A stretch of DNA of 64,000 nt, taken from the NCBI GenBank assembly GCA_963734015.1, contig CAVTFG010000011.1, positions 21,529-85,528 on the forward strand, in the 5' to 3' direction. Positions 25,151 through 33,859 of this stretch are shown here, one piece after another (position 1 is the first letter of the stretch; the number at the start of each line of letters is the position of its first letter). The notes beneath the pieces were generated by a model that saw only the letters and a list, made by a program, of their open reading frames with translations, made no database searches and was not told the origin of the DNA. The DNA is from JALZKA01 sp963734015 (lineage in GTDB: Bacteria > Actinomycetota > Thermoleophilia > Solirubrobacterales > 70-9). A program made the position numbers and the translations under genes.

Positions 25151-25606
25151 TCAGAGCTCCCAACCGAAGCAGCGGGAGCTCCAGCTCGGGCCCTCGCGCT
25201 CGTAGAAGCGGTGGGCGTCGGGGCGCGCGTCGGCGGAGTCGAGCTCCAGGTGCGTCGCCCCGCGCTCCTTCGCCCAGGCTTTCGCGGCGTCCAGGAGCGC
25301 CTTACCGATCCCCTCGGAGCGCCGGGCGGGAGCGACGGCCAGGTCCTCGACCCAGGCCCGGTAGCCGAAGCGCACCGAGTGCATGTCCTGGTAGCCGGTG
25401 CAGAAGCCGACGAGCTCCCCTCCGCCGTCGGCTACCAGCACCACGGAGTCATGCGACTCGATCGCCTGACGCATCGCCACGGCCGCCCTCGCGTCGTCCC
25501 ACAGGTCGGGCTTGCCACCCGGCGGCGCGAACAGCCACTCGTAGAGCCGCAGCAGATCGGGGACCTCGTCTTCCCGCGCCGCCCTGATCTCGATCTCATC
25601 CGCCAT
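25151..25606 (-). CDS. GNAT family N-acetyltransferase
   Basis: 151 residues with the GNAT core: AWVEDLAVAPARRSEGIGKA (acetyl-CoA loop R-x-x-G-I-G) and ATHLELDSADARPDAHRFYE. Probably the first gene of the operon that continues into the acyl-CoA dehydrogenase. Substrate unknown. A repeat family 2 copy lies in its upstream, divergent intergenic region. Confidence 0.87.
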   Translation of the reverse strand: MADEIEIRAAREDEVPDLLRLYEWLFAPPGGKPDLWDDARAAVAMRQAIESHDSVVLVADGGGELVGFCTGYQDMHSVRFGYRAWVEDLAVAPARRSEGIGKALLDAAKAWAKERGATHLELDSADARPDAHRFYEREGPSWSSRCFGWEL

Positions 25607-25663
25607 CTCGTCCGCTCAGGATGCCACTAACGCTTCCGGCACTCGCATATCGTTCCGGCGAGC

Positions 25664-25712
25664 GAGGCGGAGTCCGAAGGACGAAGCCGAGCCCCGCCGT
25701 TGTCGAGGCGGC
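25664..25712 (+). repeat. Intergenic repeat family 2, copy 1 (49 bp)
   Basis: 46 of 49 bases match the copy at 43885-43933 (opposite strand). It starts GAGGCGG, contains the small hairpin GTCC-GAA-GGAC, then GCCGAGCCCCGCCGTTGT, and closes with GAGGCGGC, so it is bounded by near-direct repeats. It sits in the divergent gap before the malyl-CoA lyase-like gene. Confidence 0.75.
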
Positions 25713-25740
25713 GTATATCCCAAGAACAGGAGATCCACCC

Positions 25741-26790
25741 TTGAGAAACCCCCGAGACTTCGCCAAGCCGCTCGCGATCGGCGCCCCCGATCCGGTGCTC
25801 GAGGTCCCGTTCACGCCATCCCGGATGATCCACTTCTTCGACGCCTCGAACGAGAAGATGGCGGCCAAGGTGCCGGACATGGCAAAGCAGGCCGACATCC
25901 TGCTCGGCAACCTCGAGGACGCGATCCCGGTCGACAAGAAGGAGGCTGCGCGCGAGGGCCTGGTGCGCGTCGCCAAGGAGGTCGACTTCGGCGAGACCGC
26001 GCTGTGGACGCGGGTGAATTCGCTCGAGAGCCCGTGGGTGCTCGACGACCTGACCACGCTCGTCACCGAGATCGGCGACAAGCTCTCCGTGATCATGGTG
26101 CCCAAGGTCGAGGGCGCCTGGGACATCCACTACGTGGATCGGCTGCTCGCCCAGCTCGAGGCCAAGGCCGGCCTCGAGCGCCCGCTCCTGGTGCACGCGA
26201 TCCTCGAGACCTCACAAGGCGTGGTGAACCTGGAGGAGATCGCGACGGCGAGCCCCCGGATGCAGGGGATGAGCTTCGGGCCCGCCGACCTCGCGGCGTC
26301 ACGCCGCATGAAGACGACCCGGGTGGGCGGCGGCCATCCCGGCTACCTCGTGATCAATGACCCGGACCCCGAGGACGAGGATGCTCCGCGCGCGACCGCC
26401 CAGCAGGATCCGTGGCACTACTCGATCGCCCGCATGGTCGACGCCTGCACATCGGCCGGGATCCTCCCCTTCTACGGCCCCTACGGGGACATCAAGGACG
26501 TCCAGGGCTGCGAGGCGCAGTTCCGGGCCGCGTTCCTCCTGGGCTGCGTCGGCGCCTGGTCGCTCCATCCGGTCCAGATCGAGATCGCGAAGAAGGTTTT
26601 CTCGCCCGACCCCGAGGAGGTCAAGTTCGCCAAGAAGGTGATCGAGGCGATCCCCGACGGCCGCGGCGTCCACATGATCGACGGCAAGATGCAGGACGAC
26701 GCAACCTGGAAGCAGTGCAAGGTGATGGTCGAGCTCGCCGAGCTGCTGGCGGCGAAGGACCCGGAGCTGAAGGCGGCGTACGAGCTCTAG
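25741..26790 (+). CDS. mcl: HpcH/HpaI-type lyase, candidate malyl-CoA/beta-methylmalyl-CoA lyase
   Basis: 349-residue CitE-like TIM-barrel enzyme. Motifs: FTPSRMIHFFDASNEKM, NLEDAIPVDKKEAAREGL, IMVPKVEGAWDIHYVD, HAILETSQGVVNLEEIA and MSFGPADLA (metal and CoA-thioester site). In the ethylmalonyl-CoA pathway it splits beta-methylmalyl-CoA into glyoxylate and propionyl-CoA. The TTG start at 25741 is chosen because AGGAG (25728-25732) precedes it by eight bases, and the open frame upstream runs through a repeat element. Its TAG stop overlaps the convergent gene stop in CTAG. Confidence 0.88.
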   Translation: MRNPRDFAKPLAIGAPDPVLEVPFTPSRMIHFFDASNEKMAAKVPDMAKQADILLGNLEDAIPVDKKEAAREGLVRVAKEVDFGETALWTRVNSLESPWVLDDLTTLVTEIGDKLSVIMVPKVEGAWDIHYVDRLLAQLEAKAGLERPLLVHAILETSQGVVNLEEIATASPRMQGMSFGPADLAASRRMKTTRVGGGHPGYLVINDPDPEDEDAPRATAQQDPWHYSIARMVDACTSAGILPFYGPYGDIKDVQGCEAQFRAAFLLGCVGAWSLHPVQIEIAKKVFSPDPEEVKFAKKVIEAIPDGRGVHMIDGKMQDDATWKQCKVMVELAELLAAKDPELKAAYEL

Positions 26791-27521
26791 CTCGTGCCGG
26801 TTGCGCGCGCGAACTCGTTCAGGATGCCCGCCAGCTCGTTCGGCTTGCTCAGCATCGGCAGGTGCCCAGTGGCGATCTCCGGGTCCTGCCCGGCGCCGAG
26901 GTTGCGTGCCATCCGCCGCTGCAGCGCGGAACCGAACTCCTTGTCCTCGGTCAGGTGGACGTAGATCCGCGGGACTTCCGGGACCGCCGCGTCCACGCGC
27001 TCGAAGTACACCGCGCGGCTCTCGGGCTGAAACCGGCGCACCACCTCGTCGGTCGTCTGCTCGTCGAGGTCGTTGCACTGGCCGCTGCGAAGCGCCGATG
27101 CCGGCGGCTTCGTCCCGGCGACCCGCATCGCGATGCTGAGAAACGCACGCTTCGGAAGCGGTAGCGACGTGAGGAAGGATCCGCCGTCGGGCGGGATCGC
27201 CGCGCCCACGCCCGCGAAGCCGGCGACGCGGCCACCCAGCCCGGCGGCCAGTCTCAGCGCGATGATGCCGCCAAGCGAGTGGGCGACGAGCGCCAGCCGG
27301 TCAGCCGGAAACGCATCCACCTGCTCGCGCACGTGCCGGACGTAGTCGTCGAGGCTCAGCCGCGTCCGCGCGTCGACGGCCCCGTGCCGCTCGGGAAAAT
27401 CCGCGAACAGGTACGGGAACTCAAGCTCGGGCGCCATCCCCTCCCAGATCCAGCCACCCAGGCCCGCGCCGTGAACGAAGACCAGACCGAGCTCGCCGGT
27501 GTCCTCGGTGCTGGAATCCAC
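26787..27521 (-). CDS. Alpha/beta hydrolase
   Basis: 244 residues with the oxyanion segment VFVHGAGLGGWIWEGM, the nucleophile elbow LVAHSLGG and the late histidine in GHLPML, the full catalytic set for this fold apart from an acid I cannot place with certainty. It resembles the EstC/salicylate-esterase-like small hydrolases. GTG start at 27521. Substrate unknown. Its stop shares CTAG (26787-26790) with the convergent lyase gene. Confidence 0.87.
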   Translation of the reverse strand: MDSSTEDTGELGLVFVHGAGLGGWIWEGMAPELEFPYLFADFPERHGAVDARTRLSLDDYVRHVREQVDAFPADRLALVAHSLGGIIALRLAAGLGGRVAGFAGVGAAIPPDGGSFLTSLPLPKRAFLSIAMRVAGTKPPASALRSGQCNDLDEQTTDEVVRRFQPESRAVYFERVDAAVPEVPRIYVHLTEDKEFGSALQRRMARNLGAGQDPEIATGHLPMLSKPNELAGILNEFARATGTS

Positions 27522-27619
27522 GATCGGATCATTCCACGATGCCGAACGTGGCCGGCGAGGCTGATCCGCACGCGATCCGAGCAGAGCTGGACGCTGAGCA
27601 TGCGCGCTCGTGATCGCCG

Positions 27620-29290
27620 ATGATGTGCGGCGTGACCACCGAGTCGCACGAGATCGTCAGGCAACGGCGGATCTACGTCACCGGCCACCGCAACCCGGAT
27701 CTCGACTCGATCGCGTCCGCAATTGGCTACGCGGAACTCAAGGCGCGCGTGGACGCGGCGAACGAGTACGTCCCCGTTCGCCTCGGCGAGGTGAACGCGC
27801 AGACGGAGTGGGCGCTGGAGCGCAGCGGCGCCACCCTCCCCGCGGCGATGAACCATGTCTTTCTCCGGGTGCGCGACGTGATGCGGGAGAGCTTCCCGGT
27901 GGCGCGCCACGACGAGCCGGTGCGCTCGGTGGGCCTCACCATGGCGCACGAGAACCTCGACATCGTCCCGATCGTGGACTCCGACGGTCGGCTGATCGGC
28001 GTGATGACCGAGCGGGCGCTCGCCCATCGCTACATCCGCGAGTCGCGTACGACCTCGACACTCGTCGACGCGCCAACGACCGTCGGCAAGATCGTGGAGG
28101 TCCTCGACGGCGAACTCGTCCAGGGCTCGGACCGGATGATCGAGGGCCGCGTCTGGGTCCACTCGATCGACCCGCAGCGCTCGCAGAGCCAGATCTCCGC
28201 GGGGGACGTCGTGGTCGCGGGCAATCGCGTGGACGCACAGCGGCAGGCCCTGGAGCTCGGCGCCGCCCTGCTGGTCGCCTCGAACGGCATGAGGCCCGAG
28301 CCCGAGATCCTCGAGTTGGCGGCGGAGCGGGACGCCACGGTGATCGTCAGCCCCCTCGACAGCTACGTCTCAAGCCGCATGATCACCCTGGCGGCTCCCT
28401 GCCGCGCGCTCGCAGACGCGGAGCCGCTCACGGTCGACCGCGACGACCTCGTCTCCGAGATCTCAGAGGACATCAAGGACGTGCACTACCGCGCGGCGGT
28501 GGCCGTCGACCGCGCCGGCAGGCCGGTCGGCCTGGTCACGCGCTCCGACCTCGTGTCCCCGAGGCCCCGCCGGGTGCTGCTGGTCGACCACGCGGAGCAG
28601 GCGCAGAGCGTGCCGGGCGTCGAGGAGGCCGAGATCGTCGAGATCCTCGACCACCACCACATCGGGTCGATCGAGACGCGGATCCCCGTGCGCGCGACGT
28701 TCGACCCCGTGGGGTCGACGGCGACGCTGGTGGTCGAGCGCTTTCGCCAGAACGGGATGGAGCCGAGCGCTCCGGCCGCGGCAATGCTGCTGGCCGCGGT
28801 CCTCTCCGACACCGTCCTGCTCAACTCGCCGACGACGACGGACCGCGACCGAGTTGTCGTCGAGTTCCTGGAAAAGGCACTTGGCGTGGACGCGACCGAG
28901 TTCGGCGGTGAGATGTTCGAGGCGGGATCCGACGTCACCGGCGTCTCTGCCGACGAGATCGTCCGCCGCGACACCAAGGAGTACACGCTCGCGAACGGCG
29001 ACACGCTCGCGATCGCCCAGATCGAGGTGGTCGGCAAGGCGCTGCTCGACCGCGGGGCCGAACTGCGCGAGGCGCTCGAGCGGATGCGCGAGGCGGACGG
29101 CCACGCGTTCGCGGCGCTGATGGTCACCGACATCCTCAGCAAGGGCACGGACCTGCTCGTAGCGGGCGACGCCGCCCCGGTCGAGCGGGCGTTCGGGAAG
29201 TCGCTGGAGAACGGAGCCCTGCCCCTCCCGGCCGTGATGAGCCGGAAGAAGCAGGTCGCTCCGAAGCTCCTGGGCGCGTTCGCCTCCTAG
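27620..29290 (+). CDS. ppaC: CBS-domain family II (Mn-dependent) inorganic pyrophosphatase
   Basis: 556 residues. The DHH catalytic domain opens with YVTGHRNPDLDSIASAIGYA and has EILDHHHIGSIET (the DHH site), split by a regulatory insert of CBS-DRTGG-CBS (about 75-300: DVMRESFPVARHDEPVRSV and AAVAVDRAGRPVGLVTRSDL). Such enzymes are tuned by adenine nucleotides binding the CBS pair. Pyrophosphate removal drives CoA-ligase and polymerase reactions. The start at 27620 or 27623 (ATGATG) is uncertain, as is a later GTG. The frame is intact. Confidence 0.92.
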   Translation: MMCGVTTESHEIVRQRRIYVTGHRNPDLDSIASAIGYAELKARVDAANEYVPVRLGEVNAQTEWALERSGATLPAAMNHVFLRVRDVMRESFPVARHDEPVRSVGLTMAHENLDIVPIVDSDGRLIGVMTERALAHRYIRESRTTSTLVDAPTTVGKIVEVLDGELVQGSDRMIEGRVWVHSIDPQRSQSQISAGDVVVAGNRVDAQRQALELGAALLVASNGMRPEPEILELAAERDATVIVSPLDSYVSSRMITLAAPCRALADAEPLTVDRDDLVSEISEDIKDVHYRAAVAVDRAGRPVGLVTRSDLVSPRPRRVLLVDHAEQAQSVPGVEEAEIVEILDHHHIGSIETRIPVRATFDPVGSTATLVVERFRQNGMEPSAPAAAMLLAAVLSDTVLLNSPTTTDRDRVVVEFLEKALGVDATEFGGEMFEAGSDVTGVSADEIVRRDTKEYTLANGDTLAIAQIEVVGKALLDRGAELREALERMREADGHAFAALMVTDILSKGTDLLVAGDAAPVERAFGKSLENGALPLPAVMSRKKQVAPKLLGAFAS

Positions 29291-29355
29291 CCGATGAAGT
29301 TGGCGTACGTCCCGTTCAGGTCCGGCTGGCCCGGAACGACACGGACGGGAGTCAA
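29287..29355 (-). pseudogene. Possible fragment of a DUF3467-like gene
   Basis: A 22-codon minus-strand frame from TTG (29355) reads TPVRVVPGQPDLNGTYANFIG then stop. The GTYANFIG segment resembles the start of small DUF3467 proteins (YANF-V/A), which are about 100 residues, so this could be a remnant or chance. Its stop shares CTAG with the pyrophosphatase stop. Confidence 0.25.
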
Positions 29356-29359
29356 GTGA

Positions 29360-31174
29360 CTACGAGAGCTTCCGCTTGAGGTCCGCGAGCTGGTCGCGCA
29401 CGGGCTGTGGCAGACGGTCGCCGAATTGCGCCAGATGCTCCTCGACCTGGGGAAGCTCCTCGCGGAGCTGCGCAGGGTCGAAGGTGGTCAGCTCCCGCAT
29501 CGCATCATCGGTGACGTCCAAGCCGTCGGTGTTGATCGCGCCCGGCGCCGGGACCAGTCCGATCGGGGTCTCGGTGGCCTCGGCGTCGCCGTCGCAGCGG
29601 CGGAACACCCACTCGAGGACGCGGCTGTTCTCGCCGAACCCCGGCCACAGGAAACGGCCTTCGGCGTCCTTGCGAAACCAGTTCACGTAGAAGACCTTCG
29701 GGAGCTTGTCGGCGTCGCCGCGCTCGCCGATCGCGAGCCAATGGGCCATGTAGTCAGCCATGTTGTAGCCGCAGAAGGGCAGCATCGCGAAGGGGTCGAA
29801 CCGGAGTTGGCCGACCGTCCCGAAGGCCGCGGCCGTCTGCTCGGAGCTCATCGTCGCGCCGAGGAACACGCCGTGCTCCCAGTCGAACGCCTCGCGCACG
29901 AGCGGAACGTTGGTGGCCCGGCGGCCGCCGAAGAGGAACGCGTCGATCGGCACGCCCGCGGGGTCCTCCCATTCGGCGGCGATGGAGGGTGCCTGCGCGG
30001 CCGGGACCGTGAAGCGCGCGTTGGGGTGCGCCGCAGGGTCCTCGGATTCGGGCGTCCATTCGTTGCCGTGCCAGTCGATCGCGTGCGCCGGTGGCTCGGA
30101 GGTCATCCCCTCCCACCAGATGTCGCCGTCGTCGGTCAGCGCGCAGTTCGTGAAGATCGTGTTCTTCTCGATCGCGTCCATCGCGTTCGGGTTCGTCTTG
30201 TAGCCCGTGCCGGGCGCCACGCCGAAGAAACCGGCCTCCGGGTTGATCGCGTAGAGCCGCCCGTCATCGCCGAACTTCATCCACGCGATGTCGTCGCCGA
30301 CCGTCTCGACGGTCCAGCCCTCGAGGGTCGGGATCAGCATCGCCAGGTTCGTCTTGCCGCACGCGGACGGGAACGCGCCCGTCACATACTTCACCTCGCC
30401 CTCCGGGGAGGTCAGCTTCAGGATCAGCATGTGCTCGGCCATCCAACCCTCGTCGCGTGCCATGACCGAGGCGATCCGCAGCGCGAAGCACTTCTTGCCG
30501 AGCAGCGCGTTGCCGCCGTATCCCGAGCCGTATGACCAGATCTCGCGCGACTCGGGGTAGTGGACGATGTACTTGACCTCGGCGTTGGTCGGCCACGGGG
30601 TGTCCTTCTCGCCCTCGCCGAGCGGGGCGCCCACGGAGTGCACGCAGGGCACGAACTCGCCGTCCGCCCCGAGGACGTCGAGCGCGCCCTTGCCCATGCG
30701 GGTCATGATCCGCATGGAGACCACCACGTACGGGGAGTCCGTCAGCTGCACGCCCACGTGGGACTTGTCGGAGCCGAGCGGGCCCATCGAGAACGGGACG
30801 ACGTACATCGTCCGGCCCTTCATCGAGCCCGCGAAGAGCTCGTTCATCGTCTCGCGCATCTCAGCCGGGGCGCGCCAGTTGTTGGTCGGGCCGGCCTGGT
30901 CCTCGGACTCGGCGCAGATGAACGTGCGGTCCTCGACGCGGGCGACGTCCGAGGGGTCGGACCAGGCGAGGTAGGAGTTCGGGCGCTTAGCGTCCGCGAG
31001 CCGCCGGAAGGTGCCGGCATCGACGAGCTCCTGGCAGAGCCGGTCGTACTCCTCGGCGGTGCCGACGCACCAGTGGATCGCGTCGGGCTTGGTCAGCCCG
31101 GCGATCTCGTCGACCCACGCGACCAGCTTCTCGTTCTTGGTGGGGATCTCGGTCGCGGCGGCGGTCTCGCTCAC
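29360..31174 (-). CDS. pckG: Phosphoenolpyruvate carboxykinase (GTP)
   Basis: 604 residues, the usual length. Converts oxaloacetate and GTP to PEP and CO2 at the entry of gluconeogenesis. Signature segments: the P-loop GAFPSACGKTNLAMLIP, KFGDDGRLYAINPEAGFFGV, RFTVPAAQAPSIA and FLFGGRRATNVPLV. GTG start at 31174, with AAGGAG about 11 bases upstream. In this neighbourhood it would drain oxaloacetate made by the ethylmalonyl-CoA pathway. It is divergent from the CoA-ligase operon across 280 bases. Confidence 0.95.
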   Translation of the reverse strand: MSETAAATEIPTKNEKLVAWVDEIAGLTKPDAIHWCVGTAEEYDRLCQELVDAGTFRRLADAKRPNSYLAWSDPSDVARVEDRTFICAESEDQAGPTNNWRAPAEMRETMNELFAGSMKGRTMYVVPFSMGPLGSDKSHVGVQLTDSPYVVVSMRIMTRMGKGALDVLGADGEFVPCVHSVGAPLGEGEKDTPWPTNAEVKYIVHYPESREIWSYGSGYGGNALLGKKCFALRIASVMARDEGWMAEHMLILKLTSPEGEVKYVTGAFPSACGKTNLAMLIPTLEGWTVETVGDDIAWMKFGDDGRLYAINPEAGFFGVAPGTGYKTNPNAMDAIEKNTIFTNCALTDDGDIWWEGMTSEPPAHAIDWHGNEWTPESEDPAAHPNARFTVPAAQAPSIAAEWEDPAGVPIDAFLFGGRRATNVPLVREAFDWEHGVFLGATMSSEQTAAAFGTVGQLRFDPFAMLPFCGYNMADYMAHWLAIGERGDADKLPKVFYVNWFRKDAEGRFLWPGFGENSRVLEWVFRRCDGDAEATETPIGLVPAPGAINTDGLDVTDDAMRELTTFDPAQLREELPQVEEHLAQFGDRLPQPVRDQLADLKRKLS

Positions 31175-31287
31175 TGGTAAAGCAACTCCTTGTCGGAAAG
31201 AATCGGGCCGTCGGGCCCGTGATGGATGGACGGCGCAGGGACCCCGGCCCCCGCGCGGTAGGACAGCTCATTCTGACGCACCGCAGG

Positions 31288-31327
31288 ACCTGATGGCGTC
31301 AGGTGACCGGACGGTCAGTCCGGTTTT
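31288..31327 (+). promoter_or_regulatory. Tandem hairpins with U-run in the CoA-ligase leader
   Basis: Two adjoining perfect hairpins: ACCTGA-N5-TCAGGT (31288-31304) and CCGGAC-N5-GTCCGG (31307-31323), the second followed by TTTT. In the 280-base divergent region this looks like an attenuator or terminator ahead of the gene at 31455. No known riboswitch class is recognised. Confidence 0.45.
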
Positions 31328-31454
31328 CTGTCCCGGTTGCAGGAAGAACACCGCGCCTTCGGTGGCGAACTTGGCGAGCGGCTCGCCATCTCGCGAGCGC
31401 GCTCCGATAGATTTCCGCGCCGCGCGCCGGGGCTCCCGGCGCACCCTCCCGCCA

Positions 31455-32669
31455 ATGCGCTTTTACGAGTACGAATCACGCCGCATCGTCGAGCGGGCCG
31501 GAATCCCGGTCACCGAGTACGGGTTCTGCCGCTCGAGCGAGGAGGCGAAGGAAGCCGCCGAGCGGATCGGCGGCCCGACCGTGATCAAGTCGCAGGTCTT
31601 GACGGGCGGCCGGATGAAGGCGGGCGGCGTCAAGTTCGCCGACACCCCGGAGGAGGCCGCCGCGCACGCAGCCGAGATCCTGGAGCTGGAGATCGGCGGC
31701 CACATGCCGGTCGGCGTCCTCGTCGACCCCAAGGCCGAGGTCGAGCAGGAGTACTACGCGGCGGTGCTCTGGGACGGGCGGGCGAAGCGCCCGATGATGC
31801 TGTTCAGCGACATGGGCGGCATCGACATCGAGCAGGTGGCCTCCGAACACCCCGACCACGTTGGCCGCGGCCATCTTTCGAACCTCCACCCCATCTCCGA
31901 CTTCCGGGCGAAGGAGGTCGTCTCACGGGTCGGGATGACCGGCTCCGGGCTGAACCGCGCAACCGCGGTGCTCGCACGCCTCGCACGCCTGCAGCGCGAC
32001 TACGACATGACCCTGGCCGAGATCAACCCGCTCGCCCGCCTCTCCGACGGCTCCTTCGTCGCGCTCGACGCGCACATGGAGATGGAGGACGAGGCCGTCG
32101 GCCGCCACAGCGCGATGCTCCACGAGATCGGCGTGGACCTGGACGAGCCGCGCGAGCTCTACGAGCCGAGCGAGTTCGAGCGGAACGTCAAGGCGATCGA
32201 CGCCGCCGACCACCGGGGCGTGATCCAGGGCAAGGACCACGGGTTCCAGGGCAACCTCGGGCTGGTGATCGGTGCCGGCGGCGGCTCGCTGACCCTCACC
32301 GACGCGGTCCGGTCACAGGGCGGCAAGCCCGCGAACTACGCCGAGATCGGCGGCAACCCCTCGGTCGCCAAGGCGAAGGGGCTCGCGATGGAGGTCCTGC
32401 GCAAGGACGGGGTCGAGAAGATCGCGGTGATGATGTCGATCGTCTCCAACACCCGGGTCGACATCGTCGCGCGCGGCGTGATCAAGGCCTGCCTGGAGCT
32501 CGGCAAGGACCCCGCGGAGACCATCGCCGTGTTCCGGATCCCCGGCGCCTGGGAGGAAGAGGGCGCGAAGATCCTGGGCAAGTACGGGATCGAGTTCAAC
32601 GACCGCTCGGTGAGCATGTGGGATGCGGCGGGCACCGCCGTCGCGAAGATCCAGGGTGATTCCGCGTGA
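31455..32669 (+). CDS. Succinate/malate-CoA ligase beta-type subunit
   Basis: 404 residues with the ATP-grasp layout of SucC/MtkA: RFYEYESRRIVERAGIPVTE, VIKSQVLTGGRMKAGGVKFA, MTLAEINPLARLSDGSFVALD and VIGAGGGSLTLTDAVRSQGG. The reaction is nucleotide-driven CoA-thioester formation from a dicarboxylate. Next to an ethylmalonyl-CoA pathway it could be malate-CoA ligase (MtkA) or an ordinary succinyl-CoA synthetase; sequence reading alone does not decide. It overlaps the alpha subunit gene by four bases (GTGA). Confidence 0.87.
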   Translation: MRFYEYESRRIVERAGIPVTEYGFCRSSEEAKEAAERIGGPTVIKSQVLTGGRMKAGGVKFADTPEEAAAHAAEILELEIGGHMPVGVLVDPKAEVEQEYYAAVLWDGRAKRPMMLFSDMGGIDIEQVASEHPDHVGRGHLSNLHPISDFRAKEVVSRVGMTGSGLNRATAVLARLARLQRDYDMTLAEINPLARLSDGSFVALDAHMEMEDEAVGRHSAMLHEIGVDLDEPRELYEPSEFERNVKAIDAADHRGVIQGKDHGFQGNLGLVIGAGGGSLTLTDAVRSQGGKPANYAEIGGNPSVAKAKGLAMEVLRKDGVEKIAVMMSIVSNTRVDIVARGVIKACLELGKDPAETIAVFRIPGAWEEEGAKILGKYGIEFNDRSVSMWDAAGTAVAKIQGDSA

Positions 32670-33577
32670 GCATCCTTCTCAGCGAGGACTTCACCTTCAT
32701 CGTCCAGGGGATCACCGGGCGCGAGGCCGTGAACCTGACTCGCGAGTGCCTCGACTACGGCTCGAAGGTGGTCGGCGGCGTGACGCCGGGGCGCAAGGGC
32801 CGGGAGGTGCACGGCGTGCCCGTGTTCGACACGGTCGAGCAGGCGGTGGAGAACCACGGCGCGCCGATCGACGGCGCGGTCGTGACCGTACCGCCGGCGT
32901 TCACCAAGGACGCGGTGATGGAGGCGATCGAGAACGGCGTCAGGCTGATCGTGGTCGTCACCGAGCGCATTCCGCGTCGCGACGTTGCCGAGATGGTCGA
33001 GCTCGCGAACCTGCGCGGCGCCCGGATCATCGGCCCCAACTGCCTCGGGCTGATCGCCCCCGGCGTGTGCAAGATGGGCGGCATCGGTGGGCCCGCGAAG
33101 GACGCCGCGAAGGCCTACTCTGCCGGCCCGGTGGGCGTCATGTCGCGCTCCGGCGGGATGACCACAGAGATCTCCTCGTCGCTGACCGCCGCTGGATTGG
33201 GCGTCTCGACCGCGGTGTCGATCGGCGGCGACGCGATCATCGGCTCCACCTACGCCGAGCTGATGCCGTACTTCGAGGAGGACGACCAGACCGAGGCGAT
33301 CGTGATCTACACCGAGCCGGGCGGCCGGATGGAGGCCGAGCTGGTCGACTGGCGCACGGAGCACGGCTCGCGGCTGCCGATCGTCGCGTTCATGGCGGGC
33401 AAGTTCATGGACGACGAGGAGATGCAGGGCATGAGCTTCGGCCACGCTGGCACGATCGTCGAGGGCCCCGACGACTCGGCGACCGAGAAGATCGCGCGTC
33501 TCGAGGCGGCAGGGATCCCGGTCGTCGAGCGCATCGACGAGATTCCGGAGAGGGTCAAGGAGAAGATCAATGCCTGA
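32666..33577 (+). CDS. Succinate/malate-CoA ligase alpha-type subunit
   Basis: 303 residues. The Rossmann CoA-binding start (FTFIVQGITGREAVNLTREC), IIGPNCLGLIAPG, GPVGVMSRSGGMTTEISSSL and the active-site phosphohistidine region MSFGHAGTIVEGP are all visible. It partners the beta subunit encoded just upstream, with which it overlaps by four bases. It overlaps the following ferredoxin gene by eight bases. Succinate versus malate specificity is open. Confidence 0.88.
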   Translation: MSILLSEDFTFIVQGITGREAVNLTRECLDYGSKVVGGVTPGRKGREVHGVPVFDTVEQAVENHGAPIDGAVVTVPPAFTKDAVMEAIENGVRLIVVVTERIPRRDVAEMVELANLRGARIIGPNCLGLIAPGVCKMGGIGGPAKDAAKAYSAGPVGVMSRSGGMTTEISSSLTAAGLGVSTAVSIGGDAIIGSTYAELMPYFEEDDQTEAIVIYTEPGGRMEAELVDWRTEHGSRLPIVAFMAGKFMDDEEMQGMSFGHAGTIVEGPDDSATEKIARLEAAGIPVVERIDEIPERVKEKINA

Positions 33578-33854
33578 GGGCTCCCCCGCTTCGCGTCCCG
33601 GGCCGTCAGGCGCCGCTCAGCACGGGGTGTTCATCAACGTGACGGTCGACGCCTCCGTCGCGAGCGACTCCGACCTCGCCACGAGGCTCGAGGAGGCCTG
33701 CCCCGTCGACATCTTCACCGCCGCGGACACCGGCGTCCAGGTCGTCGAGGAGAACCTGGACGAGTGCGTGCTCTGCGGCCTCTGTCTGGACGCCGCGCCC
33801 GACGGGACGGTCACCGTCACCAAGCTCTACGACGGGACGACGCTCGGCCGCTGA
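33570..33854 (+). CDS. FixX-like ferredoxin
   Basis: 94 residues with four cysteines: EEACPVDIF and ECVLCGLC, enough for one [4Fe-4S] cluster in the FixX-like arrangement where the CP pair comes first. The tail VTVTKLYDGTTLGR is unusual. The ATG at 33570 overlaps the ligase alpha gene by eight bases, so it is translationally coupled to the CoA ligase. A ferredoxin in this operon is unexpected; it might hand electrons from the acyl-CoA dehydrogenase system, which is inference. Confidence 0.72.
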   Translation: MPEGSPASRPGPSGAAQHGVFINVTVDASVASDSDLATRLEEACPVDIFTAADTGVQVVEENLDECVLCGLCLDAAPDGTVTVTKLYDGTTLGR

Positions 33855-33859
33855 TCCGG

